Positions 1 to 8,428 of a stretch of 33,148 nt of DNA are shown here, piece by piece; position 1 is the first letter of the stretch; every line of letters starts with the position of its first letter. The stretch comes from Acidimicrobiales bacterium (GTDB taxonomy: Bacteria; Actinomycetota; Acidimicrobiia; Acidimicrobiales; GCA-2861595). The translations under genes and the position numbers were made by a program. The notes beneath the pieces are model-generated. The model was not told the DNA's origin, ran no database searches, and saw only the letters and a list, made by a program, of their open reading frames with translations. The stretch is taken from positions 1 to 33,148 of the forward strand of contig DATAIT010000101.1 in assembly GCA_036262515.1 (NCBI GenBank), given 5' to 3'.

Positions 1-1024
1 CGACCGCCGGCTCGGCGAGAAGCTGGCCACGCCGGACACGTCGATCGCCGATCTCATCGGGGAGGTCGACCCGATCCGCGTGGCCGAGGGCCGGTATCTC
101 TCCGACGAGCTGACCCTGCACTACGGCCTCGTGCCCCGCACCAACCGGGGCATCTTCGCCATCAACGAGCTGCCCGACCTGGCCGAGCGCATCCAGGTCG
201 GCCTGCTCAACGTGCTCGAGGAGCGCGACATCCAGGTGCGCGGGTACAAGATCCGCCTGCCGATCGACGTGCTGCTGGTGGCGTCGGCCAACCCCGAGGA
301 CTACACGAACCGGGGCCGGATCATCACCCCGCTGAAGGATCGCTTCGGTGCCCAGATCCGCACCCATTACCCGTTCGAGGTCGACACCGAGCTGGCGGTG
401 GTCCGCCAGGAGGCGGTCCCGCTCACCGGGGTCGGTGTCCGCGTCGACGTGCCCGATTTCATGAGCGAGATCGTGGGGACGTTGAGCCAGCTGGCTCGCG
501 GCAGCACGCACGTGAACCAGCGATCGGGCGTGTCCGTGCGGCTCACCATCGCCAACCACGAGACCATGGTCGCCAACGCGGCCCGGCGCTCGCTCCGCCT
601 CGGGGAGCCCGATGCCGCTCCCCGGGTGAGCGATCTCGACGCCCTGGGAGCGTCCACCGCCGGCAAGGTCGAGATCGAGTCGCTCGAGGAGGGTCGGGAG
701 GAGAGCATCCTGGACCGGTTGGTGAAGTCGGCCGTGCTCACCGTGTTCAAGCGCCGGTGCCCGCTCTCGCGGTTCGGCACCGTGGTCGACGCGTTCGACG
801 ACGGCGCCACCATCGTGCACGCCGGCGACGACGTGCCGGCGTCCGCCTACGGCGACGTCCTCGCCGCCATCCCGGCCCTGCGGGCTCCCGTGCTGGAGCT
901 GGCGGGCTCCGAGAGCCCGGCGGCGGTGGCCAGCGCGGTGGAGTTCGTCCTCGAGGGCCTCCACCTGTCCAGGCGGCTCAACAAGGAAGCGGTGGGCGCC
1001 CGCTCGACCTATCGCGGTCGCTGA
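1..1024 (+). CDS. AAA+ ATPase, ChlI/MoxR-like (5' end cut by window)
   Basis: The reading frame is open from base 2, so the start and the Walker A motif lie upstream of the window; the GTG at 80 is only an internal codon. Visible parts are the Walker B-like stretch FAINELPDL, a sensor-1 region ASANPEDYTNRG and the arginine-finger segment PLKDRFGAQI, followed by a C-terminal helical lid. This pattern fits magnesium-chelatase ChlI-like / MoxR AAA+ ATPases, which remodel targets together with a VWA-domain partner. A fitting VWA protein lies at 5419-7470, but three unrelated genes separate the two. It is unlikely to be a true magnesium chelatase, because no chlorophyll or cobalamin genes are nearby (inference). 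The family call is solid; the client is unknown. Confidence 0.85.
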   Translation, partial: DRRLGEKLATPDTSIADLIGEVDPIRVAEGRYLSDELTLHYGLVPRTNRGIFAINELPDLAERIQVGLLNVLEERDIQVRGYKIRLPIDVLLVASANPEDYTNRGRIITPLKDRFGAQIRTHYPFEVDTELAVVRQEAVPLTGVGVRVDVPDFMSEIVGTLSQLARGSTHVNQRSGVSVRLTIANHETMVANAARRSLRLGEPDAAPRVSDLDALGASTAGKVEIESLEEGREESILDRLVKSAVLTVFKRRCPLSRFGTVVDAFDDGATIVHAGDDVPASAYGDVLAAIPALRAPVLELAGSESPAAVASAVEFVLEGLHLSRRLNKEAVGARSTYRGR

Positions 1025-1071
1025 GGACCCCCGCTGCGCGCTGGATCGGGAGCGCCGGCCCCGCCCCTCCG

Positions 1072-3024
1072 GTGCAGACCGCGCCCGACGGCTGGCCGGC
1101 GGTGAACCCGTCTCGGCGTTCGTGGGTGGTGGCGGCTCTTCCCGTGGCTGCCCTCGTGGTCATCGACCCGTGGGGACTGTCGCCGTTCGGGCCGCTCAAG
1201 TGGGCGCTGGTGAGCGTCCTCGTTCCGGCCGCCATGGTGCTCCTGCCGGGACGGGGGAGGGCGCTCGTCGTCGCCAGGCGGCCGGCCCGGTCGTGGGCGG
1301 TGTTCCTGCTCGCCGTGGCCGTTGCGTCGGCCTTCGGTGTCGACCCGCTGTACGCGTGGATCGGCACGCCCGAGCGGCATTTCGGCGCCCTCACCTGGCT
1401 GCTGTGCGGGCTGGCATTCGTCGCCGGCCAGCAGCTCGACGAGGACGACTCGCGCTTCGTGTGCCTGATGGCCGTGGTCGTCGCCCTGGTGGTGGGGCTG
1501 TGGGCGGCCGTCGAGCAGATCGGCTGGGAGCCGGTCAGGCTGGTCGGAGCCGGTGACCGCCCGGTCGCGACCCTGGGGTCGTCCGCCTACCTCGGGGCGG
1601 TCGCCGCCCTCCTCGTGCCGGTGTCCCTCGGGATCGCCATCGACCCCCGATGGCAGCGGTCGGCCCGCAGGTTCGCCGGCTCGGCGTCGGCTGCCGGCGT
1701 GGGCGCCCTCGTGGTGTCGGGGGCGCGGGCCGGCTGGGTCGGGCTCGGCGTCGTCGGCGTGTTCGGCGTGGTGCTCCGTCGCCAACGCATCGCCGCCCGC
1801 CGGCGCGACTGGCGGGCCGTCCGCCGGCGGCTGACGGTGACTGCGGCGCTCGCCGTCGCCGCCGTCGCCGGCCTCGGCGCGCTCACGGGTGCGGGCGGGC
1901 GGATCGCCGACGCCGCCAACGAGCGCGACGGCGGCGCCCGCGGGCGCCTGGACGAGTGGCGCGTGGGGGCGCGGGTGGTGGGGGACCACCTCCTCGTCGG
2001 CTCGGGACCCGAGGGGTACCGGATCTCGTTCGGCCACGCCGTCGACCAGGCGTACGAACGGGACCACGGCCGCGACCCTCTTCCCGACCGGGCCCACAGC
2101 GCGGTGCTCGACGTGGCCGCCACCACAGGCGTGGTGGGACTCGCCGCCTTCGCCTGCGTCATCCTGCTGTCGGCCAGGTTCGTCGTCAGGGCCGTGCGGG
2201 CGGGGCCGCTGTGGGTGGCAGGCGTCGCCACCGGCGTGGCCGCCTATGGCGTGCAGGCCCTGTTCCTGTTCCCGGTGGCCGAGATCGATCCCGTGGCGTG
2301 GCTCCTGGCGGGTGTCGTCGTGGCCCGTGTCGCACGGAAGGACGAGCTGGTGCGACTGCGGCCTCCGCGAGCGGTCCCCGTGATCGCCGGCGCCGTCGCG
2401 GCCGCCGCCCTCGTGGCGGGCACGCTCGACGTGGTCGCCGACCGGGTGGCGAAGCGCACGCTGGCCGCCGCCGCCGACGGCCGGGCCGTCGACGCCACGG
2501 CGGCGGCCCGGTTGCGGCCCGACGCCGTGCGGTACCGGTTGGTCGCGGCGCGGGCGCTCGAGTCGGGGACGGCGCCCGGTGCCCACCGGAAGGCTCTCGA
2601 GCAGCTCGACCGAGCGCTCGACGTGTCGCCGCGTGACCCAGTGGCCGGCGCCGAGCGGGCCCGCCTCCTCCTCGACCGGGCCCGGCGAACGGCCGCGCCG
2701 GCCGACATCGCCACGGCCGCCGCCACCCTCCGGGCCCTCGCCCGCCGTGATCCGCGCAACGGCGAGACCCAGTTGCGGCTGGGCATCGCCCTGGACCTGT
2801 CCGGCAACGCCGCCGGCGCCGAGCGGGCGTGGCTGGCCGCCGAGCACCTCGCGCCCGCCAGCGCCGCAGCGCCGGCCAACCTGGCGCTGGCGTACGCAGA
2901 GGCGGGCCGGTGGGACGAGGCGCGTGCCGCAGCCATGCGGGCGCTACGCCGCGACCCCGGCAACGAGCAGGCGCGCCGTGTGCTCGACGACCCGCGGGGA
3001 TTCCGGCCACCGGATGGAACCTGA
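1072..3024 (+). CDS. O-antigen ligase-like membrane protein with C-terminal TPR repeats
   Basis: About 650 residues. The first ~270 residues hold a run of hydrophobic helices. A Wzy_C-type loop follows at roughly residues 275-345, with R.DEW, GSGPEGYR and HSAVLDVAATTGVVG, then more membrane segments. From about residue 480 the protein becomes soluble, Ala/Arg-rich and TPR-like (LDRALDVSPRDPVAGAERA, LGIALDLSGNAAGAERAW, NLALAYAEAGRWDEA). Family members join sugar polymers to lipid or protein acceptors at the outer face of the membrane; the substrate cannot be read here. GTG 1072 or GTG 1102 is the probable start, because the open frame upstream only shadows the ATPase gene. Its end overlaps the sigma-factor start by 11 bases, which suggests co-transcription. 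Confidence 0.8.
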   Translation: MQTAPDGWPAVNPSRRSWVVAALPVAALVVIDPWGLSPFGPLKWALVSVLVPAAMVLLPGRGRALVVARRPARSWAVFLLAVAVASAFGVDPLYAWIGTPERHFGALTWLLCGLAFVAGQQLDEDDSRFVCLMAVVVALVVGLWAAVEQIGWEPVRLVGAGDRPVATLGSSAYLGAVAALLVPVSLGIAIDPRWQRSARRFAGSASAAGVGALVVSGARAGWVGLGVVGVFGVVLRRQRIAARRRDWRAVRRRLTVTAALAVAAVAGLGALTGAGGRIADAANERDGGARGRLDEWRVGARVVGDHLLVGSGPEGYRISFGHAVDQAYERDHGRDPLPDRAHSAVLDVAATTGVVGLAAFACVILLSARFVVRAVRAGPLWVAGVATGVAAYGVQALFLFPVAEIDPVAWLLAGVVVARVARKDELVRLRPPRAVPVIAGAVAAAALVAGTLDVVADRVAKRTLAAAADGRAVDATAAARLRPDAVRYRLVAARALESGTAPGAHRKALEQLDRALDVSPRDPVAGAERARLLLDRARRTAAPADIATAAATLRALARRDPRNGETQLRLGIALDLSGNAAGAERAWLAAEHLAPASAAAPANLALAYAEAGRWDEARAAAMRALRRDPGNEQARRVLDDPRGFRPPDGT

Positions 3025-3667
3025 GCGCCCCGTCGTTGGTGTACCTGCTGTGGACGGCGTCGCAGGGTTCTCGTGGGGACCCGACGTCGCCTCCGCCCCG
3101 CCAGTCGTGACGCCCGGCACCCCGGGCGCCGCACCGGCGGACCGGGCGGTGGACGGCACGGCGGCCGACCTGGTCGTCGAGGCGGCCTCGGTCGAAACGT
3201 TCGTAGCGTTCTACCGGTCCCGGCGCGACGTGGTGGCCCGGGCCCTCGGCCTGACACTCGGCGACGTCCACCTCGGTGCCGAGGCAGCCGACGAGGCGAT
3301 GGCGCGGGCGTACCAGCGGTGGAGCCGGGTCGGGTCGTTCGACGATCCGGCCGGGTGGGTCTACCGAGTCGGGTTGAACTGGGCGACGTCGGTCCTCCGG
3401 CGCCGCCGGCGGGCGCCGCGGCCGCCGGTCGACAGAGACGCAGGCGACGTCGGCACCATGGCCGAGCCGAGCGTGCAGGCCGCCCTCGCCGCTCTCGACC
3501 TCCGCCAGCGGGCGGTGATCGTCTGTCGCTTCTACCTCGGGCTGTCGGAGCTCGAGACGGCGACCGCCCTCAGCACCCGTCCCGGCACGGTGAAGAGCCG
3601 TCTCCATCGCGGCCTTCGCCATCTCCAAGCGGATCTCGAGCACCTTCGCCCAGAGGAGTCGTCATGA
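3014..3667 (+). CDS. ECF sigma factor (actinobacterial SigE-family type)
   Basis: 217 residues from ATG 3014, which lies inside the stop region of the preceding gene. After a ~55-residue disordered N-terminus comes a region-2-like segment (VAFYRSRRDVVARAL ... EAADEAMARAYQRW, then DDPAGWVYRVGLNWATSVLRRRRR). Region 4 ends with an HTH (LSELETATALSTRPGTVKSRLHRGLRHL). ECF sigma factors direct RNA polymerase to stress promoters and are normally held by a co-encoded anti-sigma factor. The next gene overlaps by ATGA and has a membrane anchor, so it is the likely controller. No recognisable own promoter was found, so it may be read from the upstream gene. Confidence 0.85.
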   Translation: MEPERPVVGVPAVDGVAGFSWGPDVASAPPVVTPGTPGAAPADRAVDGTAADLVVEAASVETFVAFYRSRRDVVARALGLTLGDVHLGAEAADEAMARAYQRWSRVGSFDDPAGWVYRVGLNWATSVLRRRRRAPRPPVDRDAGDVGTMAEPSVQAALAALDLRQRAVIVCRFYLGLSELETATALSTRPGTVKSRLHRGLRHLQADLEHLRPEESS

Positions 3668-5367
3668 CCGAGCACAACCACACCGTCGCGTCCCTGCGCG
3701 CCGGTCTCGACCAGGCGGCGCGCTCGTTCGACGTGCCGGGGGGTGACGTGGACTCGGTCATGCGCCGCAGCGACCGGCGGGCGCAGCGGCGCCGGCGGCT
3801 GGTCGCAGGGATGACCGCCCTCGCCCTGGTGGCGGGCGCCGTCGGCGCCCTCGATCTGCTGGACGGAGGCGACCCCGAGGTGTCGGTCGCCAGCGGCGGA
3901 GGGCTCACCCAGGGCGACGCGGGGATCGCCTGGCGCACCGTCAGCCCTTCATCCGGCTTGGGCTACGCCCGCGGCTCGGTGTCCACGTCCGGCGCGGGGG
4001 CCGGCCCGGTGTACGCCATCTCCACCGCTCCCGGTCAGGCGGCGCCGAACGTCGACCCGCAGCGGGTCGTGTGGCGCTCGGACGACGGCGTCGAGTGGTC
4101 GGCCGTGACGACGCTGTCCGGCGACCTCTTCCTCGCCGACCTGGCGACGCGCGACGACCGGGTGTACGCCGTCGGCACGGGGCCGGCCACCGCCGCCGCG
4201 GGCGACCGGCCGACCTCACCGCTGCTCGTCGGCTGGTCCGACGACGGGGCCAGGACCTGGACCCGCCATGCCCTCCCCCTCGATCTCGCCGCCCTGTCGA
4301 GCCGCACGGTGGCGAGCGGCGTCGGGAACGCGTCGGTGGCCGCCGGGCCGTCCGGGACCGTCGTCATGGCCAGCGTGTTCGCCCAACTGGACGTGCCCTC
4401 CGTCCTGCCGCCGGGCGCCGCTGCGCCGAACGGGTGGGTCCTCACCGATACCGGAGTCGACGTGCTCGGTCCGGAGCGGCCCGTCGCGTGCCCGGCCGGC
4501 ACATCGGCGCCCGCCGAGCAGAAGCCGCAGCCGCCCCCGGAGGCACGGGCCGAGGTGTGGCCCTCGGTGTGCCTGGCCGACGACGGATCCGCCGTGCAGA
4601 TACCGCCTCAACAGGTCCGCGGCGTGGAGGCGTCCTACACGTGGGAGCAGCTGCACGTCGACGGCGACCTGCTGCAGGCCGTGCGCCACCAGCCATTCGC
4701 GTTCGCCGCCGCTCCGGGGAGCGACCGGTTCGAGCGGGTCGCCCTCCCCCCGCTGGACGAGGTGCAGGGGCCGCTCATGCTCGACACCGACGACGCCGGC
4801 TTCGACCTGGTGACCACGACCACCGGCCGCATTCTCGTCGACGGCTCGCAGACGACCGGGATCGTCGTGCTGCACTCGGCTGACGGCCGGTCCTGGGAGC
4901 GCTCCTCGGCTCCGGCCGACGACATGTGGGCGACGGCGGCCGGGCGCGTCGGGGGCGTGGCGACGATCGTCGGGCAGCGTCGTTCGGGTGCCGTCCTCCT
5001 CCGCTCCGACGGTGCCGGCGGGTGGACGACGACCCCGCTGGCCGCCGCCCTCGCCCACGATGTGCCGGAGGGCTTCGAGATGTACGTGATGTCGGCCGCA
5101 ATCGGGCCGTTCGGCATCGTGGCCGCCGTGCACCTGGAGCCGGGCAGGCGGGCCGTGAGCCGCCCCGTCGACCTCGAGGAGCACATCCTGGTGAGCCGGG
5201 ACGGTCGCACCTGGGACGACCGCACGGCCGCCGAGCTGACCGATCGGGCCGTGACCGGTGTGCTGCGGGCGTCGGTGGTCGGCGATCGGGCGATCGTGGC
5301 CGTGTCGGTGGCGTCGGAGCCCGGGCGCCGTCGCGAGCAGGTGGTACTGGTGGGAACGCCGAGCTGA
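3664..5367 (+). CDS. Membrane-anchored protein with BNR/Asp-box repeats, probable anti-sigma partner
   Basis: 567 residues, with ATG 3664 overlapping the sigma stop (ATGA). Residues 1-40 are a cytosolic helical, Arg-rich segment like those of short anti-sigma domains (LRAGLDQAARSFD ... MRRSDRRAQRRRR). One membrane helix follows (VAGMTALALVAGAVGALDLL). The rest is an extracytoplasmic domain with repeated S-x-D-G-x-x-W Asp boxes near residues 138 (SDDGVEW), 191 (WSDDGARTW), 404 (HSADGRSW), ~447 (RSDGAGGW) and 511 (SRDGRTW). These boxes are typical of beta-propellers of the sialidase/BNR fold. No catalytic sialidase residues could be assigned. Coupling to the sigma gene suggests an outward-facing sensor that restrains the sigma factor (inference); it could instead be an unrelated surface propeller. 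Confidence 0.7.
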   Translation: MTEHNHTVASLRAGLDQAARSFDVPGGDVDSVMRRSDRRAQRRRRLVAGMTALALVAGAVGALDLLDGGDPEVSVASGGGLTQGDAGIAWRTVSPSSGLGYARGSVSTSGAGAGPVYAISTAPGQAAPNVDPQRVVWRSDDGVEWSAVTTLSGDLFLADLATRDDRVYAVGTGPATAAAGDRPTSPLLVGWSDDGARTWTRHALPLDLAALSSRTVASGVGNASVAAGPSGTVVMASVFAQLDVPSVLPPGAAAPNGWVLTDTGVDVLGPERPVACPAGTSAPAEQKPQPPPEARAEVWPSVCLADDGSAVQIPPQQVRGVEASYTWEQLHVDGDLLQAVRHQPFAFAAAPGSDRFERVALPPLDEVQGPLMLDTDDAGFDLVTTTTGRILVDGSQTTGIVVLHSADGRSWERSSAPADDMWATAAGRVGGVATIVGQRRSGAVLLRSDGAGGWTTTPLAAALAHDVPEGFEMYVMSAAIGPFGIVAAVHLEPGRRAVSRPVDLEEHILVSRDGRTWDDRTAAELTDRAVTGVLRASVVGDRAIVAVSVASEPGRRREQVVLVGTPS

Positions 5368-5374
5368 GCCGACG

Positions 5375-5404
5375 GGCGCAGCGCGCACACCCACCCGCTG
5401 CGCC
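5375..5404 (+). terminator. Inverted repeat, possible terminator or operator
   Basis: Perfect 9-bp arms, GGCGCAGCG and CGCTGCGCC, around a 12-base loop. It lies just after the BNR gene stop and ends one base before the TACGCT box of the VWA gene. There is no T-tract. It could end the upstream transcript or act as an operator for the VWA promoter. Confidence 0.35.
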
Positions 5405-5405
5405 G

Positions 5406-5411
5406 TACGCT
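5406..5411 (+). promoter_or_regulatory. -10 box TACGCT, leaderless-type
   Basis: TACGCT lies 7 bases before the GTG start at 5419, and no Shine-Dalgarno sequence lies between. This is the spacing expected when transcription begins at the start codon. No good -35 box is visible. Confidence 0.5.
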
Positions 5412-5418
5412 CGAAGGC

Positions 5419-7470
5419 GTGGCTCGGCGGTTCGGGTACTCGAGATGGGACGGCTCGCAGGCCGGGTTCGAGCTCGACGCCGACGACGTCCTCGGCGAGA
5501 TCACCGACGACCTGCTGTACCACGGCGAGATCAGCCCCGCCTTGCGGCGTCTGCTGCAGCAGGGCTTCCGTGACCGCACCGGCGAGCGGGTGGCCGGACT
5601 CCAGGAGCTGCTCGAGCGGCTCCGCAGCCGGCGCCAGGAGATGCTCGACGACCACGACCTCGGCGGTGTCTACGACGCCATCGCCGATGAGCTGCGCGCC
5701 GTCGTCGAGTCCGAGCGGGCGTCGATCGACCAGCTGGCGGACCAGGCGCAGCGCTCCGGCGACCAGCGCCGCCAAGAGATCACCGGCGCCGCCATGGCCG
5801 AGCGCCGACTCCGGCTCGACCTCCTGCCTCCGGATCTGGCCGGTCGCGTGCGGGCCCTGAAGGACTACCCGTTCACGTCGTCGGACGCCCAGGAGCGCTT
5901 CGAGGGCCTCCTCGACCGTCTCCGCAAGGAGCTGCTCCAGAGCCAGTTCGACCAGATGGCCGGTGCGCTGGGCGATCTGTCGCCGGAGCAGGTGGAGCGG
6001 ATGCGCGAGATGTTCTCCGCCCTGAACGCCCTGTTGGAGATGCGCGCCGCAGGGCAGGACACGACGGCCGCCTTCGACCAGTTCATGGCCGCCTTCGGCG
6101 ACATGGTGCCCGGCCGGCCGGCCGACCTCGACGAGCTCCTCGAGCAGCTGGCGGCGCAGATGGCGGCGGCCCAAGCGATGTTCAACTCGATGTCGCCGGA
6201 GCAGCGCGCCCAGATCCAGGCACTGTCGGACGAGCTGCTCGGCGACCTCGACCTGCGCTGGCAGGTGGAGCGGTTGGCCCACAACCTCCAGCAGGCGTTT
6301 CCGGGGGCGGGCTGGGACCGCGCCTACCGGTTCCGTGGGCAGGATCCTCTCGGCCTGGTCGAGGGGACGTCCGTGCTGAACGAGCTGGGCGAGCTGGACG
6401 ACCTCGAGCAGCTCCTGCGCAGCGCCGTGAGTCCGGGTGCACTCGCCGACGTCGACGTCGAGCGGGCCCGACAGCTGCTCGGTCCCGACAGCGCCCGGGC
6501 CCTCGAGCACCTGGCCCGGCTGTCCCGGACGCTGGAGGAGGCCGGCCTGGTGGAGCGGCGCGAGGGCCGGCTGGAGCTGACGCCCAAGGGCCTGCGTCGC
6601 ATCGGCCGCAACGCCCTGACCGAGCTGTTCTCCAGGCTGGCGAAGGACCGTCTCGGGCGGCACCAGCTGGAGCGGGCGGGCACGGGGCCGGAGCGGGCCC
6701 ACGAGACCAAGCCCTACGAGTTCGGCGACCCCTTCGACCTCAACATCGAGCGGACGCTGCGCAACGCCCTGGTGCGCCGCGGCGCCGGCGCCGGGCTGCC
6801 CGTGCGCCTGCTTCCCGACGACTTCGAGGTCGAGCGCAGCGAGGCGCTCACGCGGACGTCCACCGTGCTCATGCTCGACCTCTCCCTGTCGATGCCGATG
6901 CGGGACAACTTCCTCGCGGCCAAGAAGGTCGCCGTGGCGCTGCACGCGCTGATCTCCAGCCAGTTCCCGCGTGACTACCTCGGCATCGTGGGCTTCAGCG
7001 AGGTGGCCAGGGAGCTCCAGCCCAACCAGCTGCCGGAGGTGTCCTGGGACTTCGTGTTCGGCACCAACATCCAGCACGGTCTCGCCCTCGCCCGGCGCAT
7101 GCTCACCCGCCAGTCGGGCACCCGGCAGATCATCCTCATCACCGATGGGGAGCCGACGGCCCACATCCGTGCCGACGGTGAGCCGTTCTTCCACTACCCG
7201 CCCGTGCGCGAGACCGTCGATGCCACCCTCACCGAGGTGAACCGGTGCACGAGGGACGGCATCCGCATCAACACCTTCATGCTCGACGCCGACAGCGCGC
7301 TGACCGACTTCGTGGAGAAGCTCACGGAGCTCAACGGCGGCCGGACCTTCTTCACGACGCCGGAGACGCTGGGCGACTACCTGCTGGTGGACTTCCTCGA
7401 CCAGCGCCGCGCGACCCGGCGACGGGGGAGCGGCGCGCCCCGGCCGCCGCAGGGACGCCGGCCGGCGTAG
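5419..7470 (+). CDS. VWA-domain protein, probable partner of the AAA ATPase
   Basis: 683 residues. The N-terminal ~450 residues are helical and charged, probably coiled-coil (QELLERLRSRRQEMLDDHD, EQVERMREMFSALNALLEM). The C-terminal VWA domain (~residues 480-670) has a full MIDAS: D487-L-S489-L-S491, T549 in FGTNIQ and D576 in LITDGEP. VWA proteins of this kind (YehP/CoxE-like) work with MoxR/ChlI-type ATPases in metal insertion or complex remodelling. The partner ATPase ends at 1024, so the usual adjacent pair is split here. GTG 5419 is chosen because TACGCT precedes it by 7 bases. It converges on the macro-domain gene with a 1-base gap. Substrate unknown. Confidence 0.85.
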   Translation: MARRFGYSRWDGSQAGFELDADDVLGEITDDLLYHGEISPALRRLLQQGFRDRTGERVAGLQELLERLRSRRQEMLDDHDLGGVYDAIADELRAVVESERASIDQLADQAQRSGDQRRQEITGAAMAERRLRLDLLPPDLAGRVRALKDYPFTSSDAQERFEGLLDRLRKELLQSQFDQMAGALGDLSPEQVERMREMFSALNALLEMRAAGQDTTAAFDQFMAAFGDMVPGRPADLDELLEQLAAQMAAAQAMFNSMSPEQRAQIQALSDELLGDLDLRWQVERLAHNLQQAFPGAGWDRAYRFRGQDPLGLVEGTSVLNELGELDDLEQLLRSAVSPGALADVDVERARQLLGPDSARALEHLARLSRTLEEAGLVERREGRLELTPKGLRRIGRNALTELFSRLAKDRLGRHQLERAGTGPERAHETKPYEFGDPFDLNIERTLRNALVRRGAGAGLPVRLLPDDFEVERSEALTRTSTVLMLDLSLSMPMRDNFLAAKKVAVALHALISSQFPRDYLGIVGFSEVARELQPNQLPEVSWDFVFGTNIQHGLALARRMLTRQSGTRQIILITDGEPTAHIRADGEPFFHYPPVRETVDATLTEVNRCTRDGIRINTFMLDADSALTDFVEKLTELNGGRTFFTTPETLGDYLLVDFLDQRRATRRRGSGAPRPPQGRRPA

Positions 7471-7471
7471 C

Positions 7472-8005
7472 TCAGGACTCGTCGGGGCCGCCGCCCTCGG
7501 CCGCCAGCTCCGCTTCGTAGAGGGCGAGCGTCTCGTCGTCGAAGGCGACGAGGCGCACGAGCTCGACGTCGGTGGGCGTGGCCAGGAGCGTCCGCACGGC
7601 GACGCGCGCCGCCTGGTCCGGGGGATATCCGTACGCACCGGTGGATATGGCAGGGAAGGCGACGGAGCGGGCGCCCAGCTCGTCGGCCACCTCGAGGCTG
7701 CGGCGGTAGCACGACGTGAGGCGCATCTCCTCGCCGAAGCCACCCCCGCTCCACACCGGGCCGACCGTGTGGATGATCCATCTGGCCGCCAGCGCGAAGC
7801 CCGGGGTGGCTTTCGCCTCGCCCGGTTTGCACCGGCCGAGCTCGGCGCAGGCGGCCCGCAACTCCTCGGCGCCGGCCGCTCGGTGGATGGCGCCGTCGAC
7901 GCCACCACCGCCAGCCAGGTCCGCATTGGCGGCGTTGACGACGGCGTCGACCTGCTCGGCGGTGATGTCGCCTCGGACCGCCTCGATCCTGGGTTGTTTC
8001 GTCAT
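7472..8005 (-). CDS. Macro-domain protein, probable O-acetyl-ADP-ribose deacetylase
   Basis: 177 residues forming one macro domain. The ADP-ribose-binding signature is intact: VNAANADLAGGGGVDGAIH near residues 26-44, then IIHTVGPVW and PAISTGAYGYPPDQAA. These match the bacterial YmdB/MacroD class that hydrolyses O-acetyl-ADP-ribose and removes mono-ADP-ribose from proteins. ATG at 8005 is the only sensible start, since the frame upstream lacks family similarity. No sirtuin or ADP-ribosyltransferase is encoded nearby, so its physiological partner is unknown. It diverges from the whiB gene across a 92-bp spacer with a perfect palindrome. Confidence 0.92.
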   Translation of the reverse strand: MTKQPRIEAVRGDITAEQVDAVVNAANADLAGGGGVDGAIHRAAGAEELRAACAELGRCKPGEAKATPGFALAARWIIHTVGPVWSGGGFGEEMRLTSCYRRSLEVADELGARSVAFPAISTGAYGYPPDQAARVAVRTLLATPTDVELVRLVAFDDETLALYEAELAAEGGGPDES

Positions 8006-8056
8006 GGCGAATCTCCGCTTGCGTTCAGACCCCGTGGGGGAGGATGATGACAAGGT

Positions 8057-8066
8057 TGTAATTACA
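8057..8066. promoter_or_regulatory. Palindrome TGTAATTACA between macro gene and whiB
   Basis: A perfect 10-bp palindrome of nearly pure A/T in DNA that is otherwise about 70% GC. It sits in the 92-bp divergent spacer, 31 bases before the whiB start. It may be a repressor operator or hold a -10 box (TAATTA) usable on both strands. Confidence 0.45.
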
Positions 8067-8097
8067 TCGGTGGCACGCCGGTGAGGGAGGATGCCCG

Positions 8098-8379
8098 ATG
8101 GAGCGACTGTTGCAGGCGCTCGGCGACGCCGAGGACCTGAGCTGGCAGGACCAGGCGAACTGCATGGGGGTCGATCCCGACCTCTTCTTTCCGGAGCGGG
8201 GCGCATCCACCAGGGAGGCCAAGGAGGTCTGCCGGGGCTGCGTCGTCCGGATCGATTGCCTGGAGTACGCCCTCGACAACGCAGAGAAGTTCGGCATCTG
8301 GGGGGGCATGAGCGAGCGCGAGCGCCGGCGCCTACGGCGGGCGCGGTCGCTGTCGAGGCGCAACGAGGCCGCCTCGTAG
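8098..8379 (+). CDS. WhiB-family Fe-S transcriptional regulator
   Basis: 93 residues. Four cysteines that bind a 4Fe-4S cluster are present at C22, C45, C48 and C54 (C-x2-C-x5-C). The family turn G-I-W-G-G follows at 66-70, then SERERRRLRRARSL, the basic DNA-contacting tail. Wbl proteins are actinobacterial regulators that bind region 4 of the principal sigma factor and respond to redox state or NO. A strong Shine-Dalgarno, GAGGGAGG, ends 7 bases before ATG 8098. The whiB1-7 subclass cannot be fixed by eye. Confidence 0.93.
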   Translation: MERLLQALGDAEDLSWQDQANCMGVDPDLFFPERGASTREAKEVCRGCVVRIDCLEYALDNAEKFGIWGGMSERERRRLRRARSLSRRNEAAS

Positions 8380-8393
8380 CAGCCCGCCCGGCG

Positions 8394-8405
8394 CCCCGGC
8401 CGGGG
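8394..8405. terminator. GC palindrome after whiB, weak terminator candidate
   Basis: CCCCGGCCGGGG is a perfect 12-bp palindrome, 14 bases after the whiB stop and before the convergent ftcD end. It has no loop and no T-tract, so terminator activity is doubtful. Confidence 0.25.
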
Positions 8406-8428
8406 TCCGGGAGTGGCGACCACGACCG

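Noticed and set aside
757..1071. Upstream extension of the O-antigen-ligase-like gene
   Set aside because: This part lies over the ATPase gene and translates to Arg repeats; the membrane protein begins near 1072-1102.
4216..7926. A very long open frame on the minus strand opposite the BNR and VWA genes
   Set aside because: It is a shadow of the VWA gene caused by high GC; its translation is low-complexity Arg/His/Gly-rich with no family motif.
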